Positions 6,584 to 15,088 are shown, numbered from the stretch's first letter. The stretch is DNA of 36,128 nt from an uncultured Ruminococcus sp. (GCF_934476685.1 NZ_CAKSNX010000014.1:1-36128); one strand, 5' to 3'. The notes: a model not told the origin generated them from the sequence alone. A program made the numbers and translations.

Positions 6584-8398
6584 TTATTTCTTGGTGAAAT
6601 ATACGGTGTATACCTCGTCTGTGATCTCATACAGCGGCTTGAAAAGGATATTTTCAGACTGGTTTCTTGTTCTCCAGCAGTTCTGCTTCCAAGGGAAGGT
6701 GCTGTATGTATGCTCGATTTGCTTTATCATAAACTCTTCAGGATCGTCAAAGTTTCCTGTAAGTCCGCAGTCCTTATCGCAAAGACCTGCAAGGACGATA
6801 GGTCCGTCCACCAGAGCCGCAAGCTCAGGCATATCGGGCAGAGATTCCATTACAAGCTTGCTTGGGAAGAATATCTTTATCGTGCTGTCCTTCCACTCCC
6901 CTGCTATGGTCATAAAGCCGTCCTTTATCTGCGGCTTTACGCTCTCACCGTCAACGGTAACTTCGGGTTCTCCGCTCACCCATGACGGAACTCTGAACAT
7001 AAGCTCAAGTTCTGCCGCTTTTTCTGCGCTGATGCTGAATTTCAGTGACCAGCGTGACATCTGGCTGTCGTCGTTCTCGTCAAAGAAAGCCTGATCGTTG
7101 TAATATTTCATATCTGTTGACTGCTCAAATCTCACCTTGCAGCCGTCCTTTTCAAAGGACATTTCAGACGGGATATACTGGCTTACAACAAGTCTGCCGT
7201 TCTCCTCGTCCTGCGAATAGATAAGGTCTGGGTAGATAGTCTGCGCCTGAACCATTGTTCCGTGGCAGCACCAGAAATCTCTTGTCTTGCTGCCCCACTT
7301 TTTCTTAGAGCCTGCTCTCAGCGGCAGGAAGTAGGTCGGCATACCTGTCTGAGCATTCTGCTGTGCAAGGAAGCCGTTGTAAAGGCATCTTTCGATATAG
7401 TCTGCGTACTTTGCGTCACCTGTCCAGCGGAAAAGGTATGACGCTGTTCTTACCATATTGTACACTGTGCAGAACTCCTGATTGTTGTCGCCGAGGAACT
7501 GTCCCTGCATATAAGGCGGTACCCAGAACTCGCCTGCGTTCTGACCGCTTGTGCAGTACATTCCCCTGTTCTCAACAGCGCACTTCCAGAAAAGCTCGGT
7601 TATCTCCTTCCACTTTTCATCATTGGTAAGCTCATAAAGCTTTGCGGCGCCGTGCGAAAGAGGTATGCTTGCGTTTGCGTGGCAGTTTGTAAGATCGTCG
7701 CCGCCGTTCTGCAGCTTTCTGAAAAGTCCGGGATCTTTGTATCGGTCAATGAGTATCTTATAATTCTCCTCGCCTGTCATATCGTAAAGTCTTGCCCACA
7801 TTTCAAGCATTCCGCCCTCTTCACCGCTGTAAACTGCGTGAGGGTTCTTCTTTGCCATATCGTCGCACCACTTTACATACCAGCCGCTGAGTCTGTTGAG
7901 GATATCGAGAGCCTGCTGGTTTCCGATATTCTCATAAACGTCTGCAAGTCCCATTATGGTCTTGTGCATAACGTACTGCGGCGACCATATATACTGGTTG
8001 TTTTCAAGTCTTTTGAAATACTTTTCAGGGATAGAGCCTATCCACTCGCCGCCGTTGAGCTGCTGACATCTTGCAAGCTCGGAAACGATCTTTTCGATCT
8101 TCACCTTTAATTCTGCGTCATTTTCAGATGCAACAAGTGCGGAGGCTGCGGAAAGCCAATGTCCGAGGAAATGACCTCTCAGCTGACAGGTCGGAGCTTC
8201 CCAGCCCCAGTGCAGCTTTGCAGTCGTCGGGTCATCGACTACCTGAAGTCCGGGCATGATTATGCCCGCTTCGAGGTAGAAGTTCTGGAGAAGACATTGT
8301 GTATCAAGCTCCATAAGGTAATCCCTGTTTACGCTCATTCTCTCCCTGAACACGCCGGGAAGAAGCTTTACATTCTTTTTGGTTATAGTTTTCAGCAT
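6584..8398 (-). CDS. GH127 family beta-L-arabinofuranosidase (DUF1680)
   Basis: The 604-residue protein has no signal peptide and is thus cytosolic. It matches glycoside hydrolase family 127: an (alpha/alpha)-barrel domain over about residues 10-390 and C-terminal beta domains. Family hallmarks are visible: GWEAPTCQLRGHFLGHW near the N-terminus, E308-x-C310 (QEFC) and the adjacent pair Cys377-Cys378 (FWCCHG). In the characterised enzyme HypBA1, a Glu and three Cys, in an E-x-C plus CC arrangement, bind zinc and one Cys is the nucleophile, so all key residues are conserved. It releases terminal beta-L-arabinofuranose; GH127 includes other pentose-related activities. GGGAG lies seven bases before ATG. 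With the AraC gene and CE2-like esterase it forms a plausible locus for decorated plant polysaccharides. Confidence 0.92.
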   Translation of the reverse strand: MLKTITKKNVKLLPGVFRERMSVNRDYLMELDTQCLLQNFYLEAGIIMPGLQVVDDPTTAKLHWGWEAPTCQLRGHFLGHWLSAASALVASENDAELKVKIEKIVSELARCQQLNGGEWIGSIPEKYFKRLENNQYIWSPQYVMHKTIMGLADVYENIGNQQALDILNRLSGWYVKWCDDMAKKNPHAVYSGEEGGMLEMWARLYDMTGEENYKILIDRYKDPGLFRKLQNGGDDLTNCHANASIPLSHGAAKLYELTNDEKWKEITELFWKCAVENRGMYCTSGQNAGEFWVPPYMQGQFLGDNNQEFCTVYNMVRTASYLFRWTGDAKYADYIERCLYNGFLAQQNAQTGMPTYFLPLRAGSKKKWGSKTRDFWCCHGTMVQAQTIYPDLIYSQDEENGRLVVSQYIPSEMSFEKDGCKVRFEQSTDMKYYNDQAFFDENDDSQMSRWSLKFSISAEKAAELELMFRVPSWVSGEPEVTVDGESVKPQIKDGFMTIAGEWKDSTIKIFFPSKLVMESLPDMPELAALVDGPIVLAGLCDKDCGLTGNFDDPEEFMIKQIEHTYSTFPWKQNCWRTRNQSENILFKPLYEITDEVYTVYFTKK

Positions 8399-8466
8399 TT
8401 TTACGCTCCCTTTTCTAAATTTTTTAATTTTTCTGATACATCTGATCTGTCGATCACTTTAAGAAA

Positions 8467-8504
8467 AGTATAGCAGAAAATCACGCTTTTGTCGGTAGAC
8501 AAAA
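8467..8504 (-). promoter_or_regulatory. GH127 promoter region with palindromic operator candidate
   Basis: A minus-strand -10 TATACT lies at 8467-8472; 17 bases further upstream there is no consensus -35 (CCGACA at 8490-8495). That weak -35 sits inside a perfect inverted repeat: TTTTGTC (8487-8493), GGTA, GACAAAA (8498-8504). A poor -35 buried in a palindrome is what is expected for a regulated promoter; the binding protein is unknown. Confidence 0.55.
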
Positions 8505-8574
8505 CTGCATATAGGGTGTATATTTTACACATAAACTGCTCTGCCGCAGCTTTTAAATTCGTAAAATAAGCCTA

Positions 8575-8608
8575 TTACAAGTCGGCTGAAAAAATGGTAT
8601 ACTATAAT
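8575..8608 (+). promoter_or_regulatory. Promoter of the MATE exporter leader
   Basis: TTACAA (8575-8580), 17 bases, TATACT (8598-8603), with the extended -10 element TGG at 8595-8597. A second TATAAT overlaps at 8603-8608. Transcription should begin near 8610, about 130 bases before the MATE start codon. Confidence 0.75.
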
Positions 8609-8620
8609 AAATAAAAAATT

Positions 8621-8696
8621 AGATCGTGCAGCGAAAAGCATAAGTCCGGATTTGATGATATCAGACCGGACTTTTTTTCATGCACGATCTTTTTAT
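8621..8696 (+). promoter_or_regulatory. Structured leader with two nested terminator-like hairpins
   Basis: An outer stem pairs AGATCGTGCA (8621-8630) perfectly with TGCACGATCT (8681-8690) and runs into TTTTATTT. Inside it, AAGTCCGG (8642-8649) pairs with CCGGACTT (8666-8673) and runs into seven T. Both look like intrinsic terminators and both lie between promoter and MATE gene. The element could be an attenuator or riboswitch expression platform controlling the exporter, or the end of a small RNA of about 80 bases. I do not recognise a known aptamer class. Confidence 0.6.
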
Positions 8697-8740
8697 TTAT
8701 ATCTTTTATAGCTTTTGATTTGAAAGGAATGGTAGTATTT

Positions 8741-10126
8741 ATGGAAAAACAAGCTCAGCCGCTTAACAAAATGGGGACTCAGCCTGTGCAGAAACTGCTC
8801 ATCACAATGGGACTGCCGATGATAATATCTATGGCGGTCCAGGCGATATACAACATTGTGGACAGCTATTTCGTCAGCAAGATAGAGGGCATAGGTGACG
8901 AGGCTATGAACGCAATGACGCTGGCTTTCCCTGTACAGATGCTTATGGTAGCGATAGGTGTGGGAACCGGTGTCGGCATAAACGCACTGCTCTCCAAAAG
9001 TCTTGGGGAGGGCGACAGGGAAAAGGCTAGCCGCATTGCAGGAAATTCTATTTTCATCGGTCTGTGTATGTTCATCATATTCTTTATCTTCGGCATATTC
9101 GGCACAAAGACATACGTCCTCTCGCAGACAAAGGACCCGTTCATAACCGACCTCACCTCATCATATCTGCGGATATGCTGCTGTTTTTCTCTGGGGGTTT
9201 CGATGTATATGACCTTTGAAAAGCTTTTGCAGGCAACGGGAAAGACTATGCAGTCCACCATTGCTCAGATTGCGGGTGCGGTGGCAAACATTATCCTTGA
9301 CCCGATAATGATATTCGGCTGGCTCGGACTTCCGAAAATGGGCATTGCAGGTGCGGCATATGCTACGGTCATAGGTCAGTTCATTTCATTCTTTATGGAC
9401 GCAGCTTTCCATTTTAAATACAACAAGGCTGAATTTTCAACATCTCTCAGATACATACGTCCGAAACTTAAAATAATCAGAGAGATCTTCGCCGTCGGCA
9501 TACCTGCCATACTTATGCAGGCGCTTATGTCATTTATGACCTACGGAGTGAACATAATCTTTGCTCAGGTATCGGCGGAGGCTGTTACGGCTTACGGGGT
9601 ATATTACAAGATACAGCAGTTCGTTTTCTTTGCCGCTTTCGGAATGAACAATGCTATGATACCTATTATCGGTTTCAACTACGGCATGGGCAGCAGCAAA
9701 AGAGTAAAAGACGGCATAAAGTACGGCATGATATACACCATTGCCATAATGATGATCGGCGCAGTAGGACTTCAGATATTTGCCCAGCCGCTGATAAATA
9801 TCTTCACCCTTTCCGACAAGACGCACGAGCTTTGCATAGCCGCAATACGCATAATAACCCTCGGCTATATTTTCGTAGGTGCGAACATTGCTTATCAGGG
9901 AATTCTTCAGGCTCTCGGAAAAGGCGTACATTCCCTTGTGCTGTCGGCGGTAAGACTTCTTATTGCGGCTCTGCCTGCGGCATGGATACTTGTACAGACG
10001 GCGCAGGATTATATCTGGGCGGCATTCCCATTTGCAGAACTGCTTGCTTTTATCATTGCTCTGTTTATGATGAAATCTGTTGACAGAAAAGTTATAAAAG
10101 CTATCCCCGAAAGGGAAACTGAATAG
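8741..10126 (+). CDS. MATE-family multidrug/toxin exporter
   Basis: A 461-residue integral membrane protein with about 12 transmembrane segments in two related halves, as in MATE antiporters that use sodium or proton gradients to expel cationic compounds. The family start motif GLPMIISMAVQAIYNIVDSYFVS and the equivalent second-half segment GIPAILMQALMSFMTYGVNIIF are clear. The ATG at 8741 is chosen: AAAGGA at 8723-8728 touches the in-frame ATG at 8729 but lies 12 bases before 8741, the same arrangement as in the carboxypeptidase gene. The transcript begins with a 130-base leader carrying two nested terminator-like hairpins, suggesting conditional expression. The substrate cannot be deduced. 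It ends at its own terminator. Confidence 0.93.
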   Translation: MEKQAQPLNKMGTQPVQKLLITMGLPMIISMAVQAIYNIVDSYFVSKIEGIGDEAMNAMTLAFPVQMLMVAIGVGTGVGINALLSKSLGEGDREKASRIAGNSIFIGLCMFIIFFIFGIFGTKTYVLSQTKDPFITDLTSSYLRICCCFSLGVSMYMTFEKLLQATGKTMQSTIAQIAGAVANIILDPIMIFGWLGLPKMGIAGAAYATVIGQFISFFMDAAFHFKYNKAEFSTSLRYIRPKLKIIREIFAVGIPAILMQALMSFMTYGVNIIFAQVSAEAVTAYGVYYKIQQFVFFAAFGMNNAMIPIIGFNYGMGSSKRVKDGIKYGMIYTIAIMMIGAVGLQIFAQPLINIFTLSDKTHELCIAAIRIITLGYIFVGANIAYQGILQALGKGVHSLVLSAVRLLIAALPAAWILVQTAQDYIWAAFPFAELLAFIIALFMMKSVDRKVIKAIPERETE

Positions 10127-10130
10127 ACAA

Positions 10131-10178
10131 AAAAGCAAAGGACCATACCCTGTGAAGAGTAAAAGTCCTTTGCTTTTT
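10131..10178 (+). terminator. Rho-independent terminator after the MATE gene
   Basis: AAAAGCAAAGGAC (10131-10143) pairs perfectly with GTCCTTTGCTTTT (10165-10177) over a 21-base loop and ends in T. Confidence 0.88.
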
Positions 10179-10211
10179 ATTAAAAGGGATTTTTATATAA
10201 CAGCTGATATG

Positions 10212-10454
10212 TCAGCCGTTATTGTCTGTACCCGACTGAATACGGCTGCTTTTGCAGTCCTCTTTGTAAAGCTCCCAGCCGATAAAGGCGGAAAGTGTGA
10301 TAATAAGAAGCACAAGTGATGTCCCCGGGTCACGCATTGCCGCAGCGGCAATGGCTGCAAAGACCGCAAAGTTGCGCACCGCCCTCCTATGCCACTTTTC
10401 TCCTCCTGTACATTCATTCACAAGTATAAGTATCGCTGCTATGATCCAAAGCAT
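10212..10454 (-). CDS. Small two-helix membrane protein, unknown function
   Basis: An 80-residue product with two hydrophobic segments (about residues 2-13 and 27-62, the latter possibly a bent pair) and a charged, Asn/Asp/Lys-rich C-terminal tail. It is supported as a real gene by GAAAGGAAG nine bases before its ATG and by an extended -10 promoter (TGCTATAAT, -10 at 10522-10527) about 70 bases upstream. It is convergent with the MATE gene and divergent from the activase gene. I recognise no family. Two overlapping minus-strand readings in other frames lack ribosome binding sites and are not genes. Confidence 0.7.
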   Translation of the reverse strand: MLWIIAAILILVNECTGGEKWHRRAVRNFAVFAAIAAAAMRDPGTSLVLLIITLSAFIGWELYKEDCKSSRIQSGTDNNG

Positions 10455-10788
10455 TTTCCACTACTTCCTTTCTGTTTTTCTTCTTTTTTGATTTTTTCGT
10501 TATTTTTCATTCGGTACGCATATTATAGCACAGCCGATTTTATTTGTGGGGAAATTTTTTGGACAGCAGCTCAAAATTGGTCAAAAGAGAACTTTTTTGG
10601 ACAGTTGGCATATATTGCTTGATCTCGCATATCTGTGGGTAAAGTGCTGAGGAAAAATCCCTGCCGCCTTGTAAATTTCACATAAATACTATTGTTTTTT
10701 AGCAAAAGATGTAGTATAATTATAGGGTATAAGTATATTTTTAAGACGAAAGGAGAATGTCTGCAAAAGCTTTGCAGACTGTATATTT
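10455..10788. promoter_or_regulatory. Divergent promoter region between small membrane protein and activase genes
   Basis: The 334 bases hold two promoters. Minus: extended TGCTATAAT (-10 at 10522-10527) for the small membrane protein. Plus: TTGTTT (10692-10697), 17 bases, TATAAT (10715-10720) for the activase operon. The middle, about 10540-10690, contains no reading frame with a ribosome binding site; it repeats the phrase TTTTTTGGACAG twice (near 10555 and 10595). Confidence 0.65.
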
Positions 10789-10792
10789 ATGA
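10749..10792 (+). promoter_or_regulatory. Hairpin-bridged ribosome binding site / 11-codon upstream ORF
   Basis: AAAGGAG at 10749-10755 is 33 bases from the activase ATG at 10789, too far for normal use. Between them a perfect 9-bp hairpin (GTCTGCAAA 10759-10767, TTTGCAGAC 10771-10779) would shorten the effective spacing to 12 bases. The same sequence also encodes MSAKALQTVYL from ATG 10757, whose stop TGA overlaps the activase start as ATGA; but its ATG is only one base from the Shine-Dalgarno. There is no other in-frame start for the large gene. Confidence 0.6.
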
Positions 10793-13740
10793 GCAGGATC
10801 TTTGACCTCGGTATCGACGTTGGTTCGACTACCGTAAAAACTGTTATTCTTGACAACGGTGAATTCATTTATAATAAATATGAGCGTCACTTCTCCAGAG
10901 TGCGTGAAACTGTGGCGGAGCAGCTTGAGATCATCAAAAAGCTTTATCCTGAGGATAAGTTCCGCATAGCCATAACAGGTTCGGCAGGACTCGGTATCGC
11001 CGAAGCCTGCGGCATTTCATTCGTGCAGGAGGTTTTCTCCGCTTTTATTGCCGTAAACAAGAGCTACCCGAAAGCAGACGTTGTAGTTGAGCTGGGCGGT
11101 GAGGACGCTAAGATAATCTTCCTCACAGGCGGCGTTGAGCAGAGAATGAACGGCTCATGCGCAGGCGGTACAGGTGCGTTCATAGATCAGATGGCTGGCC
11201 TGCTGGGCGTTACACCGACAGAGATGAACGAGCTTGCTCTCAAGGCTGAGAAAACATATCCTATCGCTTCACGCTGCGGCGTTTTCGCTAAGTCGGATAT
11301 ACAGCCGCTGCTCAATCAGGGTGCAAGAAAGGAAGATATCTCCGCTTCTATTTTTCAGGCTGTCGTTGACCAGACTGTTTCAGGTCTTGCTCAGGGCAGA
11401 AAGATACAGGGACAGGTACTTTTCCTCGGCGGTCCGCTCACATACCTCAGCGCACTGAGAAAGGCTTTCAGGACTACTCTTGACCTTGATGAGGAACACG
11501 CTATACTCCCTGAAAATTCATCATGCTATATGGCTTACGGTGCGGCTCTCCACGCTGACACACTTGCGGAGGAGATGACCATTGACGAGGCTCTTGACAA
11601 GATAACGAACGCAAAGGCGCAGGACAATATCGTTGTCGGCGACCCACTATTTGAGTCGCAGGCTGACTATGCCGCTTTCATTGAAAGACACAAGAAGTCT
11701 GACCTTAAATATGAGGACATAAAGACCTATGAGGGGGACGCTTATCTCGGTATCGACGCAGGCTCTACCACAACAAAGCTTGTGCTTATCACTCCGGAGG
11801 GGAAACTGCTCTATCAGCACTACTGCTCCAATCAGGGACAGCCGCTGGATATGATCTCCGCCAAGCTGGCTGAGATATACAGTCTTGCAAACCCTAAGCT
11901 GAGGATAAAGGCTTCGGCTGTTACGGGCTACGGCGAGGATCTTATCAAGGCAGGTCTGGGTGTTGACTACGGTATAGTTGAAACTGTGGCGCATTACAAG
12001 GCTGCGGCTTACTTCTGCCCCGACGTTGATTTTATCATAGACATCGGCGGACAGGATATAAAGTGCTTTAAGATAAAGAACAACGCTATCGACAGCATTA
12101 TGCTCAACGAGGCCTGTTCATCGGGCTGCGGCTCGTTCATTCAGACCTTTGCGGGAGCAATGGGATACGATATCGCAGAATTTGCAAGGCTAGGTCTTTT
12201 CGCAAAAGCACCTGTGGAGCTTGGTTCAAGATGTACTGTATTCATGAACTCCTCCGTAAAGCAGGCGCAGAAGGACGGTGCGTCCGTTGAGGACATCTCG
12301 GCAGGACTTTCCGCATCTATCATCAAAAACGCTGTATACAAGGTAATCAGAGCAAAATCTATTGACGAACTGGGCAAAAATATCGTCGTTCAGGGCGGAA
12401 CTTTCCTTAACGACGCTGTTCTCCGTTCATTTGAAAAGGAGCTGGGCAGAAACGTTATAAGACCTGCTATTGCGGGACTTATGGGCGCTCTCGGCTGTGC
12501 GCTTTTCGCAAAGGAGAAGTCAAAGAACTCTGAAAAATGTTCCTCACTCATTTCCGCTGAGGAGCTTAAAACATTTTCATATACTTCAAGAGCCGTTCAG
12601 TGCGGCGGCTGCGGAGCGCACTGCAATCTTACTATCATACGTTTCAGCGACGGTCACAGATTTGTTTCGGGCAACCGCTGCGAAAAGGGTGCGGGAATAA
12701 AGATCACAGACCGCACGGAAAATATGATCGAATACAAGTACAATTACATAAAGGACACAGAGCTTGCAAAGCCACACGGAAAACCTGTGGCAAGAGTAGG
12801 ACTTCCGCTTGCGCTTTCGTTCTATGAGCTTATGCCTTTCTTTGCACAGCTTTTCACTGACCTTGGATTTGAAGTCGTTCTCTCTGAGGAATCTACGAGA
12901 GCGACATATTACAAAGGTCAGCAGACTATCCCGTCAGATACGGTATGCTATCCTGCAAAGATAACACATGGTCATATCGAGAGCCTGCTTGAAAAGAACG
13001 TTGACTTTATTTTCTACCCATGTATGAGTTATAATATCGACGAGGGCGGTTCTGACAACCATTATAACTGTCCTGTTGTGGCATATTATCCTGAGCTGCT
13101 GAAAGCAAACAACGAAAAGCTGACAAAGGATAACTTCATTATGCCTTACCTCGACCTCAACAACAAGGTACACGTTTCAAAGGCTATGGCGAGAGCGCTG
13201 GGCAAATACGGCGTTACACAGAAACAGGTTCTGGGACTTCTCAACCGTGCATACTCCGCACAGATGAAGTACCGCCGCAGCATTGAGAGCAAGGCGCAGG
13301 AGATAATCGCTGACGCTCGTGCAAAGGGACAGAAGATAATCGTCCTTGCAGGCAGACCTTACCACATCGACCCTGAGATAAACCACGGCATACACAAGCT
13401 TATCGCTTCACTTGGCTTTGCTGTCATCACAGAGGACAGCGTTGCAGGACTTGTTGACACCCCTGCGCTGGACGTTCTCAATCAGTGGACATACCATTCA
13501 AGACTTTACAGAGCCGCTGAGTATGTATGTGAAAATGAGGATATGCAGCTTGTACAGCTCGTTTCATTCGGCTGCGGCATAGACGCTGTAACAACTGACG
13601 AGGTCAGAGCTGTTCTTGAAGAAAAGGGCAAGCTTTACACACAGCTCAAGATCGACGAGATTACAAACCTCGGCGCAGCTAAGATCCGACTCAGATCCCT
13701 TGCTGCCGCTCTGGAGGAAAAAGAGGCTGCAAAGGTCTGA
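10789..13740 (+). CDS. Double BadF/HgdC-type ATPase activase with DUF2229 domain
   Basis: A 983-residue cytosolic protein. Two complete ASKHA ATPase domains of the BadF/BadG/BcrA/HgdC family lie in tandem: domain 1 (about 4-260) begins LGIDVGSTTVK and domain 2 (about 317-570) LGIDAGSTTTK. Each keeps two cysteines 39 residues apart (Cys124/Cys163; Cys443/Cys482), matching the spacing of the interface [4Fe-4S] ligands in HgdC. A Cys-rich knuckle follows (605, 608, 612, 631), then a DUF2229 domain (about 665 to the end). Such activases use ATP to inject one low-potential electron into a partner dehydratase or reductase. In many Clostridia the counterpart is one polypeptide of about 1,400 residues; here the rest is the next gene, 49 bases downstream. 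The substrate of the system is unknown. Confidence 0.9.
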   Translation: MSRIFDLGIDVGSTTVKTVILDNGEFIYNKYERHFSRVRETVAEQLEIIKKLYPEDKFRIAITGSAGLGIAEACGISFVQEVFSAFIAVNKSYPKADVVVELGGEDAKIIFLTGGVEQRMNGSCAGGTGAFIDQMAGLLGVTPTEMNELALKAEKTYPIASRCGVFAKSDIQPLLNQGARKEDISASIFQAVVDQTVSGLAQGRKIQGQVLFLGGPLTYLSALRKAFRTTLDLDEEHAILPENSSCYMAYGAALHADTLAEEMTIDEALDKITNAKAQDNIVVGDPLFESQADYAAFIERHKKSDLKYEDIKTYEGDAYLGIDAGSTTTKLVLITPEGKLLYQHYCSNQGQPLDMISAKLAEIYSLANPKLRIKASAVTGYGEDLIKAGLGVDYGIVETVAHYKAAAYFCPDVDFIIDIGGQDIKCFKIKNNAIDSIMLNEACSSGCGSFIQTFAGAMGYDIAEFARLGLFAKAPVELGSRCTVFMNSSVKQAQKDGASVEDISAGLSASIIKNAVYKVIRAKSIDELGKNIVVQGGTFLNDAVLRSFEKELGRNVIRPAIAGLMGALGCALFAKEKSKNSEKCSSLISAEELKTFSYTSRAVQCGGCGAHCNLTIIRFSDGHRFVSGNRCEKGAGIKITDRTENMIEYKYNYIKDTELAKPHGKPVARVGLPLALSFYELMPFFAQLFTDLGFEVVLSEESTRATYYKGQQTIPSDTVCYPAKITHGHIESLLEKNVDFIFYPCMSYNIDEGGSDNHYNCPVVAYYPELLKANNEKLTKDNFIMPYLDLNNKVHVSKAMARALGKYGVTQKQVLGLLNRAYSAQMKYRRSIESKAQEIIADARAKGQKIIVLAGRPYHIDPEINHGIHKLIASLGFAVITEDSVAGLVDTPALDVLNQWTYHSRLYRAAEYVCENEDMQLVQLVSFGCGIDAVTTDEVRAVLEEKGKLYTQLKIDEITNLGAAKIRLRSLAAALEEKEAAKV

Positions 13741-13789
13741 GGAAAAACGGATATTCACATACTTTCAGTATCTTCAAGGAGGATAAAAA

Positions 13790-15061
13790 ATGTCAGATTC
13801 AAAGAATAAAGAGATCAGGCAGTCAGGCTCGGACAGAGTGAACAGATCTTATTTTGACAAGTCAAAGAAGGATCAGTACACTATCCTTATCCCTGATATG
13901 CTTCCTATACATTTCAAGCTGATAATGGCTATCTATAAAAAATACGGCTATAATATGGAGCTTTTGCAGACCTCCACAAGAAACGTCATTGACGAGGGTC
14001 TGAAAAACGTCCACAACGATACCTGCTACCCTGCGCTGCTGGTAATAGGTCAGTTTATGGACGCTCTTAAAAGCGGAAAATATGACCTCGATCACACCGC
14101 CCTGCTCATTTCGCAGACGGGCGGCGGCTGCAGAGCGTCAAACTATATCCACCTGCTGAGAAAGGCGCTTTCCACCACTTTCCCACAAGTGCCTGTACTT
14201 TCGCTCAACTTCAGCGGACTTGAAAAGAACGCTTCCATTGATATCACACCTGCCATTGCGCTGAAGCTTGTGTACGCTGTGCTTTACGGCGATATGCTCA
14301 TGCTGCTGTACAATCAGTGCAAGCCTTACGAGATAACAAAGAACTCCACAGACGAACTTCTTGCCCGCTGGCAGCACCGTCTTGGCAAGCTTTTCGCCAC
14401 ACGCAAGGAATATATGTCTACCGCAAGGATATACAGAGCGATGCTCAAAGACTTCGCCGCTCTGCCGAGGACAAAGGAGAAAAAGCCGAGGGTCGGCATA
14501 GTGGGAGAGATCTATGTAAAATACTCGCCGCTGGCTAACAACCACCTTAACGAATTCCTTTTACAGGAGGGCTGCGAGCCTAACGTACCGGGTCTGCTGG
14601 ACTTCGTTATGTACTGCGCATCGGACGCTATAAACGATGAAAAGCTGTATGACAAAAAGACTTCAAAGACGCTAATCTACGGCATAGGCTATGATGTACT
14701 TTACAAGTTCCAGAAGCAGCAGATAAAGATAATCAACGAGCAGGGCATCTTCCAGCCGCCGCACGATTTCGAGCATCTCAGAAAATGTGCGGACAAGTAC
14801 ATTTCACAGGGTGTAAAGATGGGCGAAGGCTGGCTCATCACCGCAGAAATGGCTGCCCTTGCGGAAACAGGCACAAAGAACATTATCTGCACACAGCCTT
14901 TCGGCTGCCTGCCTAACCACATCGTTGCAAAGGGAATGTCAAGAACAATAAAGCTTGCCTACCCTGACGCTAACATCGTTGCTATCGACTATGACCCGGG
15001 CGCAACAAAGGTAAATCAGGAAAACAGGATCAAGCTTATGCTTGCAAACGCTGTAATGTAA
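13790..15061 (+). CDS. HgdB/DUF2229-related partner protein of the activase
   Basis: A 423-residue cytosolic protein matching the C-terminal part of long fused activase proteins in other Clostridia (COG3581-like). AAGGAGG lies seven bases before the ATG. Conserved cysteines sit in TCYPA (Cys79), GGGCRASNY (Cys114) and CTQPFGCLPNH (Cys367, Cys373), suitable for binding an iron-sulfur cluster as in HgdB-type acceptors of the activase electron. It should act together with the preceding double activase, forming a split version of the fused protein. The reaction is unproven: 2-hydroxyacyl-CoA dehydratase-like, double-cubane-cluster reductase-like, or another hard reduction are all possible. No CoA-transferase or acyl-CoA dehydrogenase gene is nearby, which argues against a dedicated amino-acid fermentation locus. 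Confidence 0.85.
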   Translation: MSDSKNKEIRQSGSDRVNRSYFDKSKKDQYTILIPDMLPIHFKLIMAIYKKYGYNMELLQTSTRNVIDEGLKNVHNDTCYPALLVIGQFMDALKSGKYDLDHTALLISQTGGGCRASNYIHLLRKALSTTFPQVPVLSLNFSGLEKNASIDITPAIALKLVYAVLYGDMLMLLYNQCKPYEITKNSTDELLARWQHRLGKLFATRKEYMSTARIYRAMLKDFAALPRTKEKKPRVGIVGEIYVKYSPLANNHLNEFLLQEGCEPNVPGLLDFVMYCASDAINDEKLYDKKTSKTLIYGIGYDVLYKFQKQQIKIINEQGIFQPPHDFEHLRKCADKYISQGVKMGEGWLITAEMAALAETGTKNIICTQPFGCLPNHIVAKGMSRTIKLAYPDANIVAIDYDPGATKVNQENRIKLMLANAVM

Positions 15062-15088
15062 CAACAAATTAAAATCACATAAGCACAC

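Noticed and set aside
9530..10138. 202-codon minus-strand frame across the MATE gene
   Set aside because: Antisense to a clear transporter; composition is that of a reverse-translated membrane protein and there is no start signal.
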